A stretch of DNA of 23,421 bases from an uncultured Flavobacteriales bacterium (lineage in GTDB: Bacteria > Bacteroidota > Bacteroidia > Flavobacteriales_E > Vicingaceae): positions 1-23,421 of the forward strand of contig CALALS010000238.1 in assembly GCA_937925525.1 (NCBI GenBank), read 5' to 3'. The translations under genes were made by a program, and so were the position numbers. Under the pieces are notes generated by a model. That model ran no database searches, had not been told where the DNA came from, and saw only the letters and a program-made list of their open reading frames with translations. Numbering within the stretch: position 1 is the stretch's first letter; each line of letters opens with the position of its first letter. Shown piece after piece: positions 8,114 through 15,243 of the stretch.

Positions 8114-10282
8114 TTATTTGTTTTCTAGAATTTCTATTCTTTTTAGTAGAAGTTCATTTTGCTTTCTTAATTCTTCAATAATAACTTGTTGCTCTTGAAT
8201 TGCTTTTACAATTGGAACTACAAATTCAGAATACCTTAAACCGTAGTGATCTGCTTCATTTTTTGGAGCGTCAACCCCACTGAATTCAAAGCCAAGTTCT
8301 TTTGCAACTTGCTCTACTTCTTGGGCTATAAAACCAGTTTGAATTTGCTTTGTCTTCCCAGATTCGTCAACTCTAATTTCATCAGGTGTATTATGAAATT
8401 TTGCAATAGCATCTAAGTCTAAGTTGTAAGTTACAGCTCTTAACTTGGTTATAAAATCTAACCCAGGAACATTTTCTTTAACATTAACTTTAAATCTTGC
8501 ATCAGAAACATTTGTCCAATTAGCAAAACCACCAATACTTGTTACTGCTGAATTACCAACTCTTACTTGATTACTGGCAGTGATATCAGTTGCGTAACCT
8601 AACGCAGTAGAGTTTGAAAATCCAGCACCATTAAAAAATGCATTGTAACCTATAGCGGAGTTATTACTTCCAGTTGTATTATTATATAATGCATTCCTTC
8701 CAATAGCTGCATTATTATTTCCAAAAGAATTAGAATACAAGGATTGATTACCGATTGCTGTATTAAAAAATCCTCCACTATTTAAATACATAGAGTTGAA
8801 TCCAACAGCTGTATTATTTCCACCAGTTGAGTTTGTATAAAGCGCATCATTTCCAATTGCTGTATTGCTAGAGCCATTTGTGTTAGAATAAAGTGCTTGA
8901 TTACCTAGTGCAGAATTTGATCCGGCAGTAGTATTAAAATACATTGCTCTTCTTCCAACTGCAGTATTTGTTGACCCGGTTGTATTGGAGTATAAAGCCT
9001 CAAAGCCCAAGCTACTATTATTTATACCAGAAGTATTAAATCGCAAACTTCTAGACCCTATTGAAGTGTTATTAAAACCAGTTGTATTTTGTCTCAATGA
9101 AGAGTGACCAAAAGCAGCATTTTCTGAACCCGAAGTATTAGCATTTCCTGCTTGTGTTCCAACAAAAGTATTATTATTAGTAGTTAAATCATCATTTGCT
9201 CCCGCTGCAAATCCAATAAAAACTGAACTCCCAGTGTTTATAAATTCTAGCCTAGAACCCTCAATAGATGTTAATCCTGTAACATGAAGCTTACTAACAG
9301 GAGAAGTGTTTCCGATTCCCACATTTCCTGTATTTCCATTGTAAATGTTACTACCACTTACTGTCCAATCATTATCAACTGCTGGAGGAAGTTTAACAAA
9401 ACCTCCATTAGATAGATAAATAGTGTCGTTACTTAGAGACAATGCTTGTAACTCGTTAGTGGAGCTTGAATCTCCGTCATAAACATTTCCTTGAATGTAA
9501 ACGCTATTTCCATTTGATAAATATAATGTGTCATTACTATATGTTAAAGTTTGTAACTCATTTGTTGTACTTGAGTCACCATCAAACACATTGTCAGTTA
9601 ATAAAACATTATTACCATTTGAAATGTAAAGTGTGTCATTACTTAAAGATAATGTTTGATTATCCGTATTGATATAACTACCTAAATAAACATTATTTCC
9701 ATCTTGAATGTATAATGTATCATTACTCAAAAATAAGTTTTGGTCATCAGTATCAATAGTAGTAGGAATGATAACGAAATTACCATTTGAAATGGTCAAG
9801 GTATCATTTGAGTAAGATAAAGACTGTAACTCATTGTTTGGGTCAAAATCAGCATCATTTACCTGGTCATTCATTACTTCCGTAGCTAACTTTGCAAAAG
9901 GAACAGAAAGTAATTGCGATATTCCCATTTGAGTATAATTGGTTCCACCTGTTGCATCCATTGCTGTTTCTATAAAAAATGAATGACCGGGATTCCAATT
10001 AATAGTAGAAATATTGCCACTAACAACTGTTCCAGCACCAATTTGAACGGTAAATAAACCAAATTGATTAGTTGTAACAGAATGAGTTTCTTCGTATACA
10101 TTTATACCTGATGGGGTTGGAAACTGCTCCCAAATAATAATTTTTAAGCTAATAGCTTGGTTTTGCAATGCAACTCCTTGATTGTCTCTGGCTATACCTT
10201 GATAGCTGAATAAATCCGGGCTTTGAGCAAACGTGATTGAATAACTAAAAAGGATAGTTAAAGTAAGTAGTAATTTTCTCAT
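8114..10282 (-). CDS. Tail-fibre-like surface protein with S74 (endosialidase-type) chaperone domain
   Basis: 722 residues. Signal peptide 1-20 (ending SITFAQ). Residues 21-135 form a common Bacteroidota module (FSYQGIARDNQG, TTNQFGLFTVQIG, MGISQLLSVPFAKLA). Residues 151-300 hold five SNDTLY-SNGN units spaced 28, 28, 35 and 35 residues. Residues about 367-560 are eleven units of exactly 17 residues of the type TTGSNNTAIGxxALYxN, resembling YadA-like head or phage-fibre beta-solenoids. From about 590 comes the S74 intramolecular chaperone: NVSDARFK (predicted self-cleavage between Ser593 and Asp594), GFIAQEVEQ at 650-658, and a terminal coiled coil (EELRKQNELLLKRIEI). By analogy it forms trimers. 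No phage genes surround it, and it is followed 2 bp later by a T9SS-domain gene, so it is a cellular surface protein. Confidence 0.88.
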   Translation of the reverse strand: MRKLLLTLTILFSYSITFAQSPDLFSYQGIARDNQGVALQNQAISLKIIIWEQFPTPSGINVYEETHSVTTNQFGLFTVQIGAGTVVSGNISTINWNPGHSFFIETAMDATGGTNYTQMGISQLLSVPFAKLATEVMNDQVNDADFDPNNELQSLSYSNDTLTISNGNFVIIPTTIDTDDQNLFLSNDTLYIQDGNNVYLGSYINTDNQTLSLSNDTLYISNGNNVLLTDNVFDGDSSTTNELQTLTYSNDTLYLSNGNSVYIQGNVYDGDSSSTNELQALSLSNDTIYLSNGGFVKLPPAVDNDWTVSGSNIYNGNTGNVGIGNTSPVSKLHVTGLTSIEGSRLEFINTGSSVFIGFAAGANDDLTTNNNTFVGTQAGNANTSGSENAAFGHSSLRQNTTGFNNTSIGSRSLRFNTSGINNSSLGFEALYSNTTGSTNTAVGRRAMYFNTTAGSNSALGNQALYSNTNGSSNTAIGNDALYTNSTGGNNTAVGFNSMYLNSGGFFNTAIGNQSLYSNSFGNNNAAIGRNALYNNTTGSNNSAIGYNAFFNGAGFSNSTALGYATDITASNQVRVGNSAVTSIGGFANWTNVSDARFKVNVKENVPGLDFITKLRAVTYNLDLDAIAKFHNTPDEIRVDESGKTKQIQTGFIAQEVEQVAKELGFEFSGVDAPKNEADHYGLRYSEFVVPIVKAIQEQQVIIEELRKQNELLLKRIEILENK
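8606..9184 (-). repeat. Degenerate 51-bp coding tandem repeat (17-residue unit)
   Basis: About eleven consecutive 51-bp units encode the 17-residue motif TTGxxNTAxGxxALYxN without any change of period. The Asn, Gly and Leu-Tyr positions are the best conserved. The nucleotide copies differ considerably, so the array is old and held by selection on the protein rather than freshly expanded. Confidence 0.8.
9383..9832 (-). repeat. Five coding repeats of the SNDTLY type (28 and 35 residues)
   Basis: Five units with the core L-S/T-x-SNDTLYxSNGN-xV occur at residues 158, 186, 214, 249 and 284 of the tail-fibre-like protein. The first two steps are 28 residues, the last two 35; the extra 7 residues are the acidic insert DGDSSTT or DGDSSST. 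The last two copies are the most similar at the DNA level, suggesting the most recent duplication. Confidence 0.75.
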
Positions 10283-10319
10283 AATGTGTTTTAATAGTGG
10301 ATGTTATAATACTCAATTG

Positions 10320-10356
10320 GATAAAAAAGGTTACAAGTTTTAAACTTATAACCTTT
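10320..10356 (-). terminator. Intrinsic terminator of the aconitase gene
   Basis: On the minus strand an 8-bp stem AAAGGTTA / TAACCTTT (10356-10349 with 10333-10326) encloses an inner AAGTTT / AAACTT stem, separated by one mismatch, and is followed by a T-run (10328-10323). It begins 34 bases after the aconitase stop codon. The hairpin plus T-run on this strand make it a convincing rho-independent terminator that isolates aconitase from the tail-fibre gene downstream. Confidence 0.85.
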
Positions 10357-10390
10357 ACATACGGATAAATATTTATTTTGGTTTTTATTG

Positions 10391-12658
10391 TTAATTCATT
10401 TGTTGTTGTTTGATAAGGTTTAAAGCAGAACCAGATTTTACCCATTCAATTTGTTGTTCGTTGTATGTGTGATTAGCCTTAATTACATCTTTGCCACCAT
10501 CTTTATGAACTACTTCAATAGTAAGTGGTTTGTTTGGAGCAAATTCGTTTAAATCAATAAAATTGAAAGTATCATCCTCCTGAATTTTATCGTAATCAGC
10601 TTCATTTGCAAAAGTTAAACCCAACATACCTTGTTTTTTAAGGTTTGTTTCATGAATTCTAGCAAAAGATTTAACTAAAACGGCTCTTACTCCTAAATGT
10701 CTAGGTTCCATGGCGGCATGCTCTCTTGAAGAACCTTCTCCATAGTTGTGGTCTCCAACTACGATTGAAGGAATGTTAGCAGCCTTGTAAGCTCTCGCTG
10801 TAGCAGGCACTTCTCCATAACTTCCATCTAATTGGTTTTTTACTTTATTGGTTTCATCATTGAAAGCGTTAACAGCTCCTATTAAACAGTTGTTAGAGAT
10901 GTTATCTAAATGTCCTCTGTATCTTAACCAAGGTCCGGCCATTGAAATGTGGTCAGTAGTACATTTTCCTTTTGCTTTGATTAGAAGTTTTGCCCCCATA
11001 ATGTTGCTTCCGTCCCATGCAGGGAAAGGGCTAAGTAACTGAAGCCTTTCTGAATCAGGGCTTACTTTCACTTCTACGCTGCTTCCGTCTTCTGCAGGCG
11101 ACTGATAGCCATTGTCTTTAACATCAAAGCCTTGAGGCGGTAATTCCATGCCAACCGGTTCATCTAACATAACTTCTTCGCCTTTTTCATTAACCAACTT
11201 ATCCGTCATAGGATTAAACCCTAAATTTCCGGAAATTGCTATTGCGGCCACCATTTCTGGTGAAGTTACAAAAGCGTGTGTGTTAGGGTTTCCATCAGCT
11301 CTTTTAGAAAAGTTTCTATTAAATGAATGTACAATGGTGTTTTTAGCATTATTATCTTCTCCAACTCTTTCCCACTGACCAATACAAGGGCCACAAGCAT
11401 TAGTGAAGATAGTAGCGCCAAGTTTAGAAAAGATATCTAATATTCCATCTCTTTCAGTTGTGTATCTAACTTGTTCGGAGCCTGGGTTAATACCAAAATG
11501 TGATTTTGGCTTTAAACCTTTTTCTACAGCCTGTTTGGCAATAGATGCTGCTCTTGATAAATCTTCGTAAGAAGAGTTAGTACAAGAGCCAATCAAGCCC
11601 CACTTAACATCTGTTGGCCATTCGTTAGCTTTTGCTTTTTCTTTCATCTCAGAAACAGGAGTAGCTAAATCTGGCGTAAATGGGCCGTTTAAATGTGGCG
11701 CAAGCTCAGATAAATTAATCTCAATTACTTGGTCAAAGTATTTATCAGGATTGGCATATACTTCATCATCTCCGGTTAGGTGTTCTGCTATTTTATCGGC
11801 TTCAGCCACAACATCAGTTCTTCCGGTTGCTGATAAATATCTTCGCATAGAATCATCATAACCAAAGGTTGAAGTAGTAGCGCCAATTTCGGCACCCATA
11901 TTACAAATAGTTCCTTTTCCTGTACAGCTTAGTGATTTTGCACCTTCTCCAAAATATTCTACTATGCAGCCTGTCCCACCTTTTACTGTTAAAATGCCTG
12001 CTACTTTTAATATAACATCTTTAGGAGATGTCCAACCGTTTAGTTTTCCGGTAAGTTTTACTCCGATTAATTTTGGAAACTTTAATTCCCAAGGCATTCC
12101 CGCCATTACATCTACGGCATCTGCTCCACCAACACCAATAGCAACCATTCCTAATCCACCGGCATTTACTGTGTGTGAGTCGGTACCGATCATCATCCCA
12201 CCGGGAAATGCATAATTTTCAAGAACAACTTGGTGAATAATTCCTGCACCCGGCTTCCAAAAACCGATTCCATATTTATTAGAAACGGATTCTAAAAAGT
12301 TGAATACTTCACTACTTTTATTTATTGCATCTTGTAAATCGGCATCAGCACCAATTCTAGCTTGAATTAAATGGTCGCAGTGAACTGTAGAAGGAACAGC
12401 AACTTGTTTTTTCCCGGCTTGCATAAATTGTAAAAGCGCCATTTGAGCTGTGGCATCTTGCATTGCAACTCTGTCAGGAGCAAAATCAACATAAGATTTT
12501 CCTCTTTCAAAGCTTTGATTAGCTTCTCCGTCCCAAAGGTGAGCGTAAAGAATTTTTTCTGAAAGCGTAAGTGGTTTATTCAATATTTTTCTGGCAGCTG
12601 CAATTCTACTAGGGAAATTTGCATATACCTTTTTAATCATGTCTAAGTCAAAAATCAT
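10391..12658 (-). CDS. acn: Aconitate hydratase (mitochondrial-type aconitase)
   Basis: 755 residues from the ATG at 12658; a TTG at 12667 would add three residues, but MIFDLDMIKKVY matches the usual N-terminus of the Bacteroidota enzyme. It interconverts citrate and isocitrate in the TCA cycle in the cytoplasm using a [4Fe-4S] cluster. The cluster ligands are Cys359 in GSCTNSSYEDL and Cys422/Cys425 in NACGPCIGQW. HxxHT-type substrate residues appear in IGTDSHTVNAGGLGM at about 157-171. The C-terminal swivel domain has YGEGSSREHAAMEPRHLG with the catalytic Ser-Arg pair. Length fits the eukaryotic-mitochondrial-like type (about 755) rather than the longer AcnA/IRP1 or AcnB types. It appears to be a single-gene unit. 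Confidence 0.96.
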   Translation of the reverse strand: MIFDLDMIKKVYANFPSRIAAARKILNKPLTLSEKILYAHLWDGEANQSFERGKSYVDFAPDRVAMQDATAQMALLQFMQAGKKQVAVPSTVHCDHLIQARIGADADLQDAINKSSEVFNFLESVSNKYGIGFWKPGAGIIHQVVLENYAFPGGMMIGTDSHTVNAGGLGMVAIGVGGADAVDVMAGMPWELKFPKLIGVKLTGKLNGWTSPKDVILKVAGILTVKGGTGCIVEYFGEGAKSLSCTGKGTICNMGAEIGATTSTFGYDDSMRRYLSATGRTDVVAEADKIAEHLTGDDEVYANPDKYFDQVIEINLSELAPHLNGPFTPDLATPVSEMKEKAKANEWPTDVKWGLIGSCTNSSYEDLSRAASIAKQAVEKGLKPKSHFGINPGSEQVRYTTERDGILDIFSKLGATIFTNACGPCIGQWERVGEDNNAKNTIVHSFNRNFSKRADGNPNTHAFVTSPEMVAAIAISGNLGFNPMTDKLVNEKGEEVMLDEPVGMELPPQGFDVKDNGYQSPAEDGSSVEVKVSPDSERLQLLSPFPAWDGSNIMGAKLLIKAKGKCTTDHISMAGPWLRYRGHLDNISNNCLIGAVNAFNDETNKVKNQLDGSYGEVPATARAYKAANIPSIVVGDHNYGEGSSREHAAMEPRHLGVRAVLVKSFARIHETNLKKQGMLGLTFANEADYDKIQEDDTFNFIDLNEFAPNKPLTIEVVHKDGGKDVIKANHTYNEQQIEWVKSGSALNLIKQQQMN

Positions 12659-12722
12659 TTTTTGCAATATTTTTAATTGTTATTGAATGTAAAGAACAAA
12701 ATCTTCTTAAGTTTGAAGTGTC

Positions 12723-12731
12723 GCGAAATTA
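12723..12731 (-). promoter_or_regulatory. Possible -7 promoter element for aconitase
   Basis: The minus strand reads TAATTTCGC, one base from TAnnTTTGC, 64 bases before the aconitase ATG in the 97-bp divergent region. A TTTG lies only 12 bases upstream of it, closer than the usual spacing, so the -33 half is poor. The same T-to-C change is present in the candidate elements at 1641 and 7584. Confidence 0.3.
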
Positions 12732-12755
12732 GTAAATTAACATCAAATTTAAAAG

Positions 12756-14003
12756 GTGTTTAAGCAAACAATTTTAAAAGAAAATATAAAAGAGTCGATA
12801 AATGGAATTAGAGCCCACTTTATGCGGAGCCTACTTACCATTTTAATTATTGCTATTGGCATAACGGCTTTAGTAGGCATTTTAACTTCTATTGATGCCT
12901 TAAAAGCTTCTATTTCTGAGAACTTTACCTTGATGGGTTCTAACACGTTTACCATTAGAAAAAACGGAAGTAATATGCGTGTAAATCAGAGCGGTGTAAA
13001 GGCTAAATATTTTAGAAACATTAGCTATGAAGATGCAAGATTGTTTAAAGAGCGATTTAATTTTCCTTCAAAGGTTTCTATTTCTGCTATGGCTAGTTTT
13101 TCATCTGTTTTAAAGCGGAAGGATATAAAAACTAATCCTAATGTAAGTGTGTTTGGTATTGATGAAAATTATTTACAGACATCAGGATATCAGGTAGATA
13201 AAGGCAGAAATTTTACCCAACAAGATATACAGCAGGGCACTAGAGTTTGCCTGATAGGTAGAGAAATAGAACTTATGCTTTTTAAGAATAATGAAAACCC
13301 GTTGGGAAAAACAATAAGTGTGGGTGCCGATAAATTTACTGTGGTAGGAACTTTAAAAAGCAAGGGAAGTAGTATGGGAATGGGCGGAGATAGGGTTTGC
13401 TATTTACCATTGAATTTGGTGCGAGAAAAATATTTAACCGAAAACACCAGTTTTGTCATAAACATTACCACTAATTCTCCTGCAGAAATGGATGCAGCAT
13501 TGGGTGAAGCTACCGGAATGTTTAGGGTGATTAGAAAAGACGATTTATCGGATGACCTTTCTTTTGAAATTGCACGTAGCGACAGATTGACGAATATGCT
13601 GATGGAACAAACTACTATGATAAGAATAGCAGCTATTTTTATAGCATTGATAACATTACTAGGCGCTTCTATTGGGCTAATGAATATTATGTTGGTTTCC
13701 GTAACGGAAAGAACCAGAGAAATAGGAGTAAGAAAAGCCATTGGTGCTTCTTCTGCTTTAATACGGCAACAGTTTTTAGTAGAAGCCATTGTGGTTTGCC
13801 AGTTGGGTGGATTGGTAGGAATTATTTTTGGTATTTTAATAGGAAACTTAGTTGCCTTAGCAATTGGTGTGGGCTTTATTATACCATGGACATGGATTTT
13901 ATTTGGTGTAATAATGTGTTTTATTGTAGGTGTTATTTCCGGTAGTTACCCGGCTATTAAAGCAGCTAAGTTAGACCCTATAGAATCTTTAAGGTATGAA
14001 TAA
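12756..14003 (+). CDS. ABC transporter permease, MacB/FtsX family
   Basis: This 415-residue inner-membrane protein has the MacB topology: a first membrane helix at about 25-47, a periplasmic MacB core domain at about 48-285 (GSNTFTIRK, FGIDENYL, GREIELMLF, NPLGKTISVG), and three further helices at about 287-312, 343-371 and 377-398. The FtsX block ASIGLMNIMLVSVTERTREIGVRKAIGAS spans 304-332 (key part: ERTREIGVRKAIGA). It ends with the typical SYPAIKAAKLDPIESLRYE. MacB-type proteins are mechanotransmitters that work with a separate ATPase and often a TolC-like channel; no ATPase gene is adjacent. The GTG at 12756 is chosen because a TAA lies in frame two codons upstream and the N-terminal amphipathic segment is family-typical. 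Confidence 0.9.
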   Translation: MFKQTILKENIKESINGIRAHFMRSLLTILIIAIGITALVGILTSIDALKASISENFTLMGSNTFTIRKNGSNMRVNQSGVKAKYFRNISYEDARLFKERFNFPSKVSISAMASFSSVLKRKDIKTNPNVSVFGIDENYLQTSGYQVDKGRNFTQQDIQQGTRVCLIGREIELMLFKNNENPLGKTISVGADKFTVVGTLKSKGSSMGMGGDRVCYLPLNLVREKYLTENTSFVINITTNSPAEMDAALGEATGMFRVIRKDDLSDDLSFEIARSDRLTNMLMEQTTMIRIAAIFIALITLLGASIGLMNIMLVSVTERTREIGVRKAIGASSALIRQQFLVEAIVVCQLGGLVGIIFGILIGNLVALAIGVGFIIPWTWILFGVIMCFIVGVISGSYPAIKAAKLDPIESLRYE

Positions 14004-14028
14004 AAAATCCTGCCTTTTTGGGGCAGGA
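14002..14028 (-). terminator. Intrinsic terminator of the rpsF-rpsR-rplI operon
   Basis: On the minus strand the 7-bp stem TCCTGCC / GGCAGGA (14028-14022 with 14014-14008) is followed directly by six T (14007-14002). It is 29 bases past the rplI stop. The hairpin also abuts the stop of the convergent permease gene, so it may work in both directions, though the plus-strand flank CTTTCC gives only a poor T-tract. Confidence 0.88.
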
Positions 14029-14057
14029 CTTTCCATAATTTATTTGTGCGAAAAAAA

Positions 14058-14504
14058 TTATTCAGCTACAACGTCAAATTCAAATACAGTTGATACATCT
14101 CTGTGAAGTTTTACTTCAGCTTCGTAAGTACCAACAGCTTTAATAGCTTCACCTCTAATTTTGATGAATTTTCTATTGATGTTGTAACCTTGTTTTTCTA
14201 AAGCATCTGCTAATTGTACGGTGTTTACAGAACCAAAAATCTTTCCTTTTTCACCTACTTTAGCACCTACTTTTACTTTTGTGGTGGTTAATTTTTCAGC
14301 TATTTTTTTAGCGTCAGCAATTAACTTTTCTTCTTTTTTGGCTCTTTGTTTCATTTTTTCTTCATGAACTTTTAGCGCCATTTTAGTAGCTTGTACAGCC
14401 ATTCCTTGAGGAATAAGAAAGTTTCTTGCGTAGCCCGGTTTTACCTTTACTACTTCATCCGCAAAACCAAGATTAGCTATATCTTCTTTTAATATGATTT
14501 CCAT
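14058..14504 (-). CDS. rplI: 50S ribosomal protein L9
   Basis: This 148-residue protein has the canonical N-terminal domain MEIILKEDIANLGFADEVV with the signature KVKPGYARNFLIPQG (about 22-36). A long connecting helix rich in Lys and Glu (about 45-75) and a C-terminal rRNA-binding domain (GKIFGSVNTVQLADALEKQG) follow. Length is the family norm (about 147-150). L9 binds domain V of 23S rRNA near the L1 stalk and helps keep the reading frame. It is the last gene of the rpsF-rpsR-rplI operon, 18 bp after rpsR, and is followed by a strong terminator. Confidence 0.97.
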   Translation of the reverse strand: MEIILKEDIANLGFADEVVKVKPGYARNFLIPQGMAVQATKMALKVHEEKMKQRAKKEEKLIADAKKIAEKLTTTKVKVGAKVGEKGKIFGSVNTVQLADALEKQGYNINRKFIKIRGEAIKAVGTYEAEVKLHRDVSTVFEFDVVAE

Positions 14505-14522
14505 TTCTTCTTGATTTAGGGG

Positions 14523-14783
14523 TTATTTTAACATATCTCCAATGAAAGGCATAAGCGCAAGATGTCTTGCTCTTTTTACTGCTTGAGAAACCTTTCTTTG
14601 GTATTTTAATGAAGTTCCGGTAATTCTTCTTGGAAGAATTTTACCTTGCTCGTTTACGAACTTTAATAAAAAGTCTGCGTCTTTATAATCAATGTATTTG
14701 ATTCTGTTTTTTCTGAACCTACAGTACTTTTCTTTTTTAAGTTCAATATCTGGGGGGGTTAAATATCTAATATCTTCAGCCAT
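14523..14783 (-). CDS. rpsR: 30S ribosomal protein S18
   Basis: 86 residues. The family core is intact: CRFRKNRIKYIDYKDADFLLKFVNEQGKILPRRITG (about 21-56; key parts YIDYKD and ILPRRITG), then KYQRKVSQAVKRARHLALMPF. S18 pairs with S6 on the 30S platform, in agreement with the upstream rpsF, 19 bp away. The N-terminal extension before CRFRK contains LTPPDIE, whose codons include a run of seven C (bases 14752-14758), unusual in such an AT-rich genome. Confidence 0.97.
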   Translation of the reverse strand: MAEDIRYLTPPDIELKKEKYCRFRKNRIKYIDYKDADFLLKFVNEQGKILPRRITGTSLKYQRKVSQAVKRARHLALMPFIGDMLK

Positions 14784-14802
14784 GATTTTACTTTTTTAAA
14801 GG

Positions 14803-15144
14803 TTATTTAGCTTCTGCTAATCTTTTAATTCTTTTTACAGCGTATTCTACAGCATACTTATCAAGTTTTACTGTTAAGAAACGCATTACTCTTTCATCTC
14901 TTTTGTAAGTCAGTTCAAGCTCACCAATAAGGTCGCCTTCTGCTTCAAATTGAAAAAGGTGGTAAAAACCGGTTGATTTTTTTTGAATGGGGTACGCCAA
15001 TTTTTTCATTCCCCAATCTTCTTCGTGTACAATTTTAGCCTTTGCTTTCTTAAGCAAGTCTCTGTACGAATTTACTGCTTCCTTTACCTGGGCGTCAGAT
15101 AAAACGGGAGTTAAAATGAAAACAGTTTCATAATTGTTCTTCAT
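14803..15144 (-). CDS. rpsF: 30S ribosomal protein S6
   Basis: This 113-residue protein has the S6 ferredoxin-like fold signature: NYETVFILTPVLSDAQV at the start, EDWGMKKLAYPIQKKSTGFYHLF in the middle (key part WGMKKLAYPI), and ERVMRFLTVKLDK near the end. The C-terminal tail is Lys-rich. It heads the three-gene ribosomal operon. The ATG at 15144 sits 30 bases after a consensus -7 element, and the leader is AT-rich without a clear Shine-Dalgarno sequence, as is usual in Bacteroidota. Confidence 0.97.
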   Translation of the reverse strand: MKNNYETVFILTPVLSDAQVKEAVNSYRDLLKKAKAKIVHEEDWGMKKLAYPIQKKSTGFYHLFQFEAEGDLIGELELTYKRDERVMRFLTVKLDKYAVEYAVKRIKRLAEAK

Positions 15145-15174
15145 GTTATTAATTTAATTTGTTAAAAAGGACGG

Positions 15175-15203
15175 CAAAGGTAATAAAATATGAGAAATAC
15201 AAA
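15175..15203 (-). promoter_or_regulatory. Bacteroidota-type promoter of rpsF-rpsR-rplI
   Basis: On the minus strand a TTTG (15203-15200) is followed after 17 bases by TACCTTTG (15182-15175) and then C, an exact match to the -7 consensus TAnnTTTG(C). It lies 30 bases before the rpsF ATG. Spacing is within the range accepted for the Bacteroidota primary sigma factor. This is the best promoter in the window. Confidence 0.75.
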
Positions 15204-15211
15204 AACTAAAG

Positions 15212-15240
15212 GACTAAAAATTAGTGGTTTGTAATAAACC
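15212..15240 (-). terminator. Weak candidate terminator after dsbD
   Basis: On the minus strand GGTTT-ATTAC-AAACC (15240-15226) is followed by a second small symmetric segment, ACTAA-TTT-TTAGT (15225-15213). Both stems are only 5 bp, and the T-run lies inside the second loop, so termination would be inefficient. It lies 3 bases past the dsbD stop and just upstream of the rpsF promoter. Confidence 0.3.
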
Positions 15241-15243
15241 TTG

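Noticed and set aside
8606..9184. Regular 51-bp repeats that might be taken for a CRISPR array
   Set aside because: Units are contiguous, degenerate and in frame inside a long coding sequence, with no spacers and no cas genes.
8114..10282. Prophage remnant suggested by the tail-fibre S74 domain
   Set aside because: No capsid, terminase, integrase or other tail genes nearby; the protein has a Sec signal peptide and a Bacteroidota-type N-terminal module.
10245..10445. 66-codon minus-strand open frame across the aconitase terminator
   Set aside because: It spans the end of aconitase, the terminator and the start of the fibre gene in another frame, with no protein features.
13400..13789. 129-codon minus-strand open frame inside the ABC permease gene
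   Set aside because: Shadow of the FtsX-domain coding sequence; hydrophobic composition mirrors the antisense of membrane helices.
15145..15174. S6:S18-binding autoregulatory RNA structure in the rpsF leader
   Set aside because: Only about 25-30 bases lie between the -7 element and the ATG, mostly A and T, with no stable hairpin.
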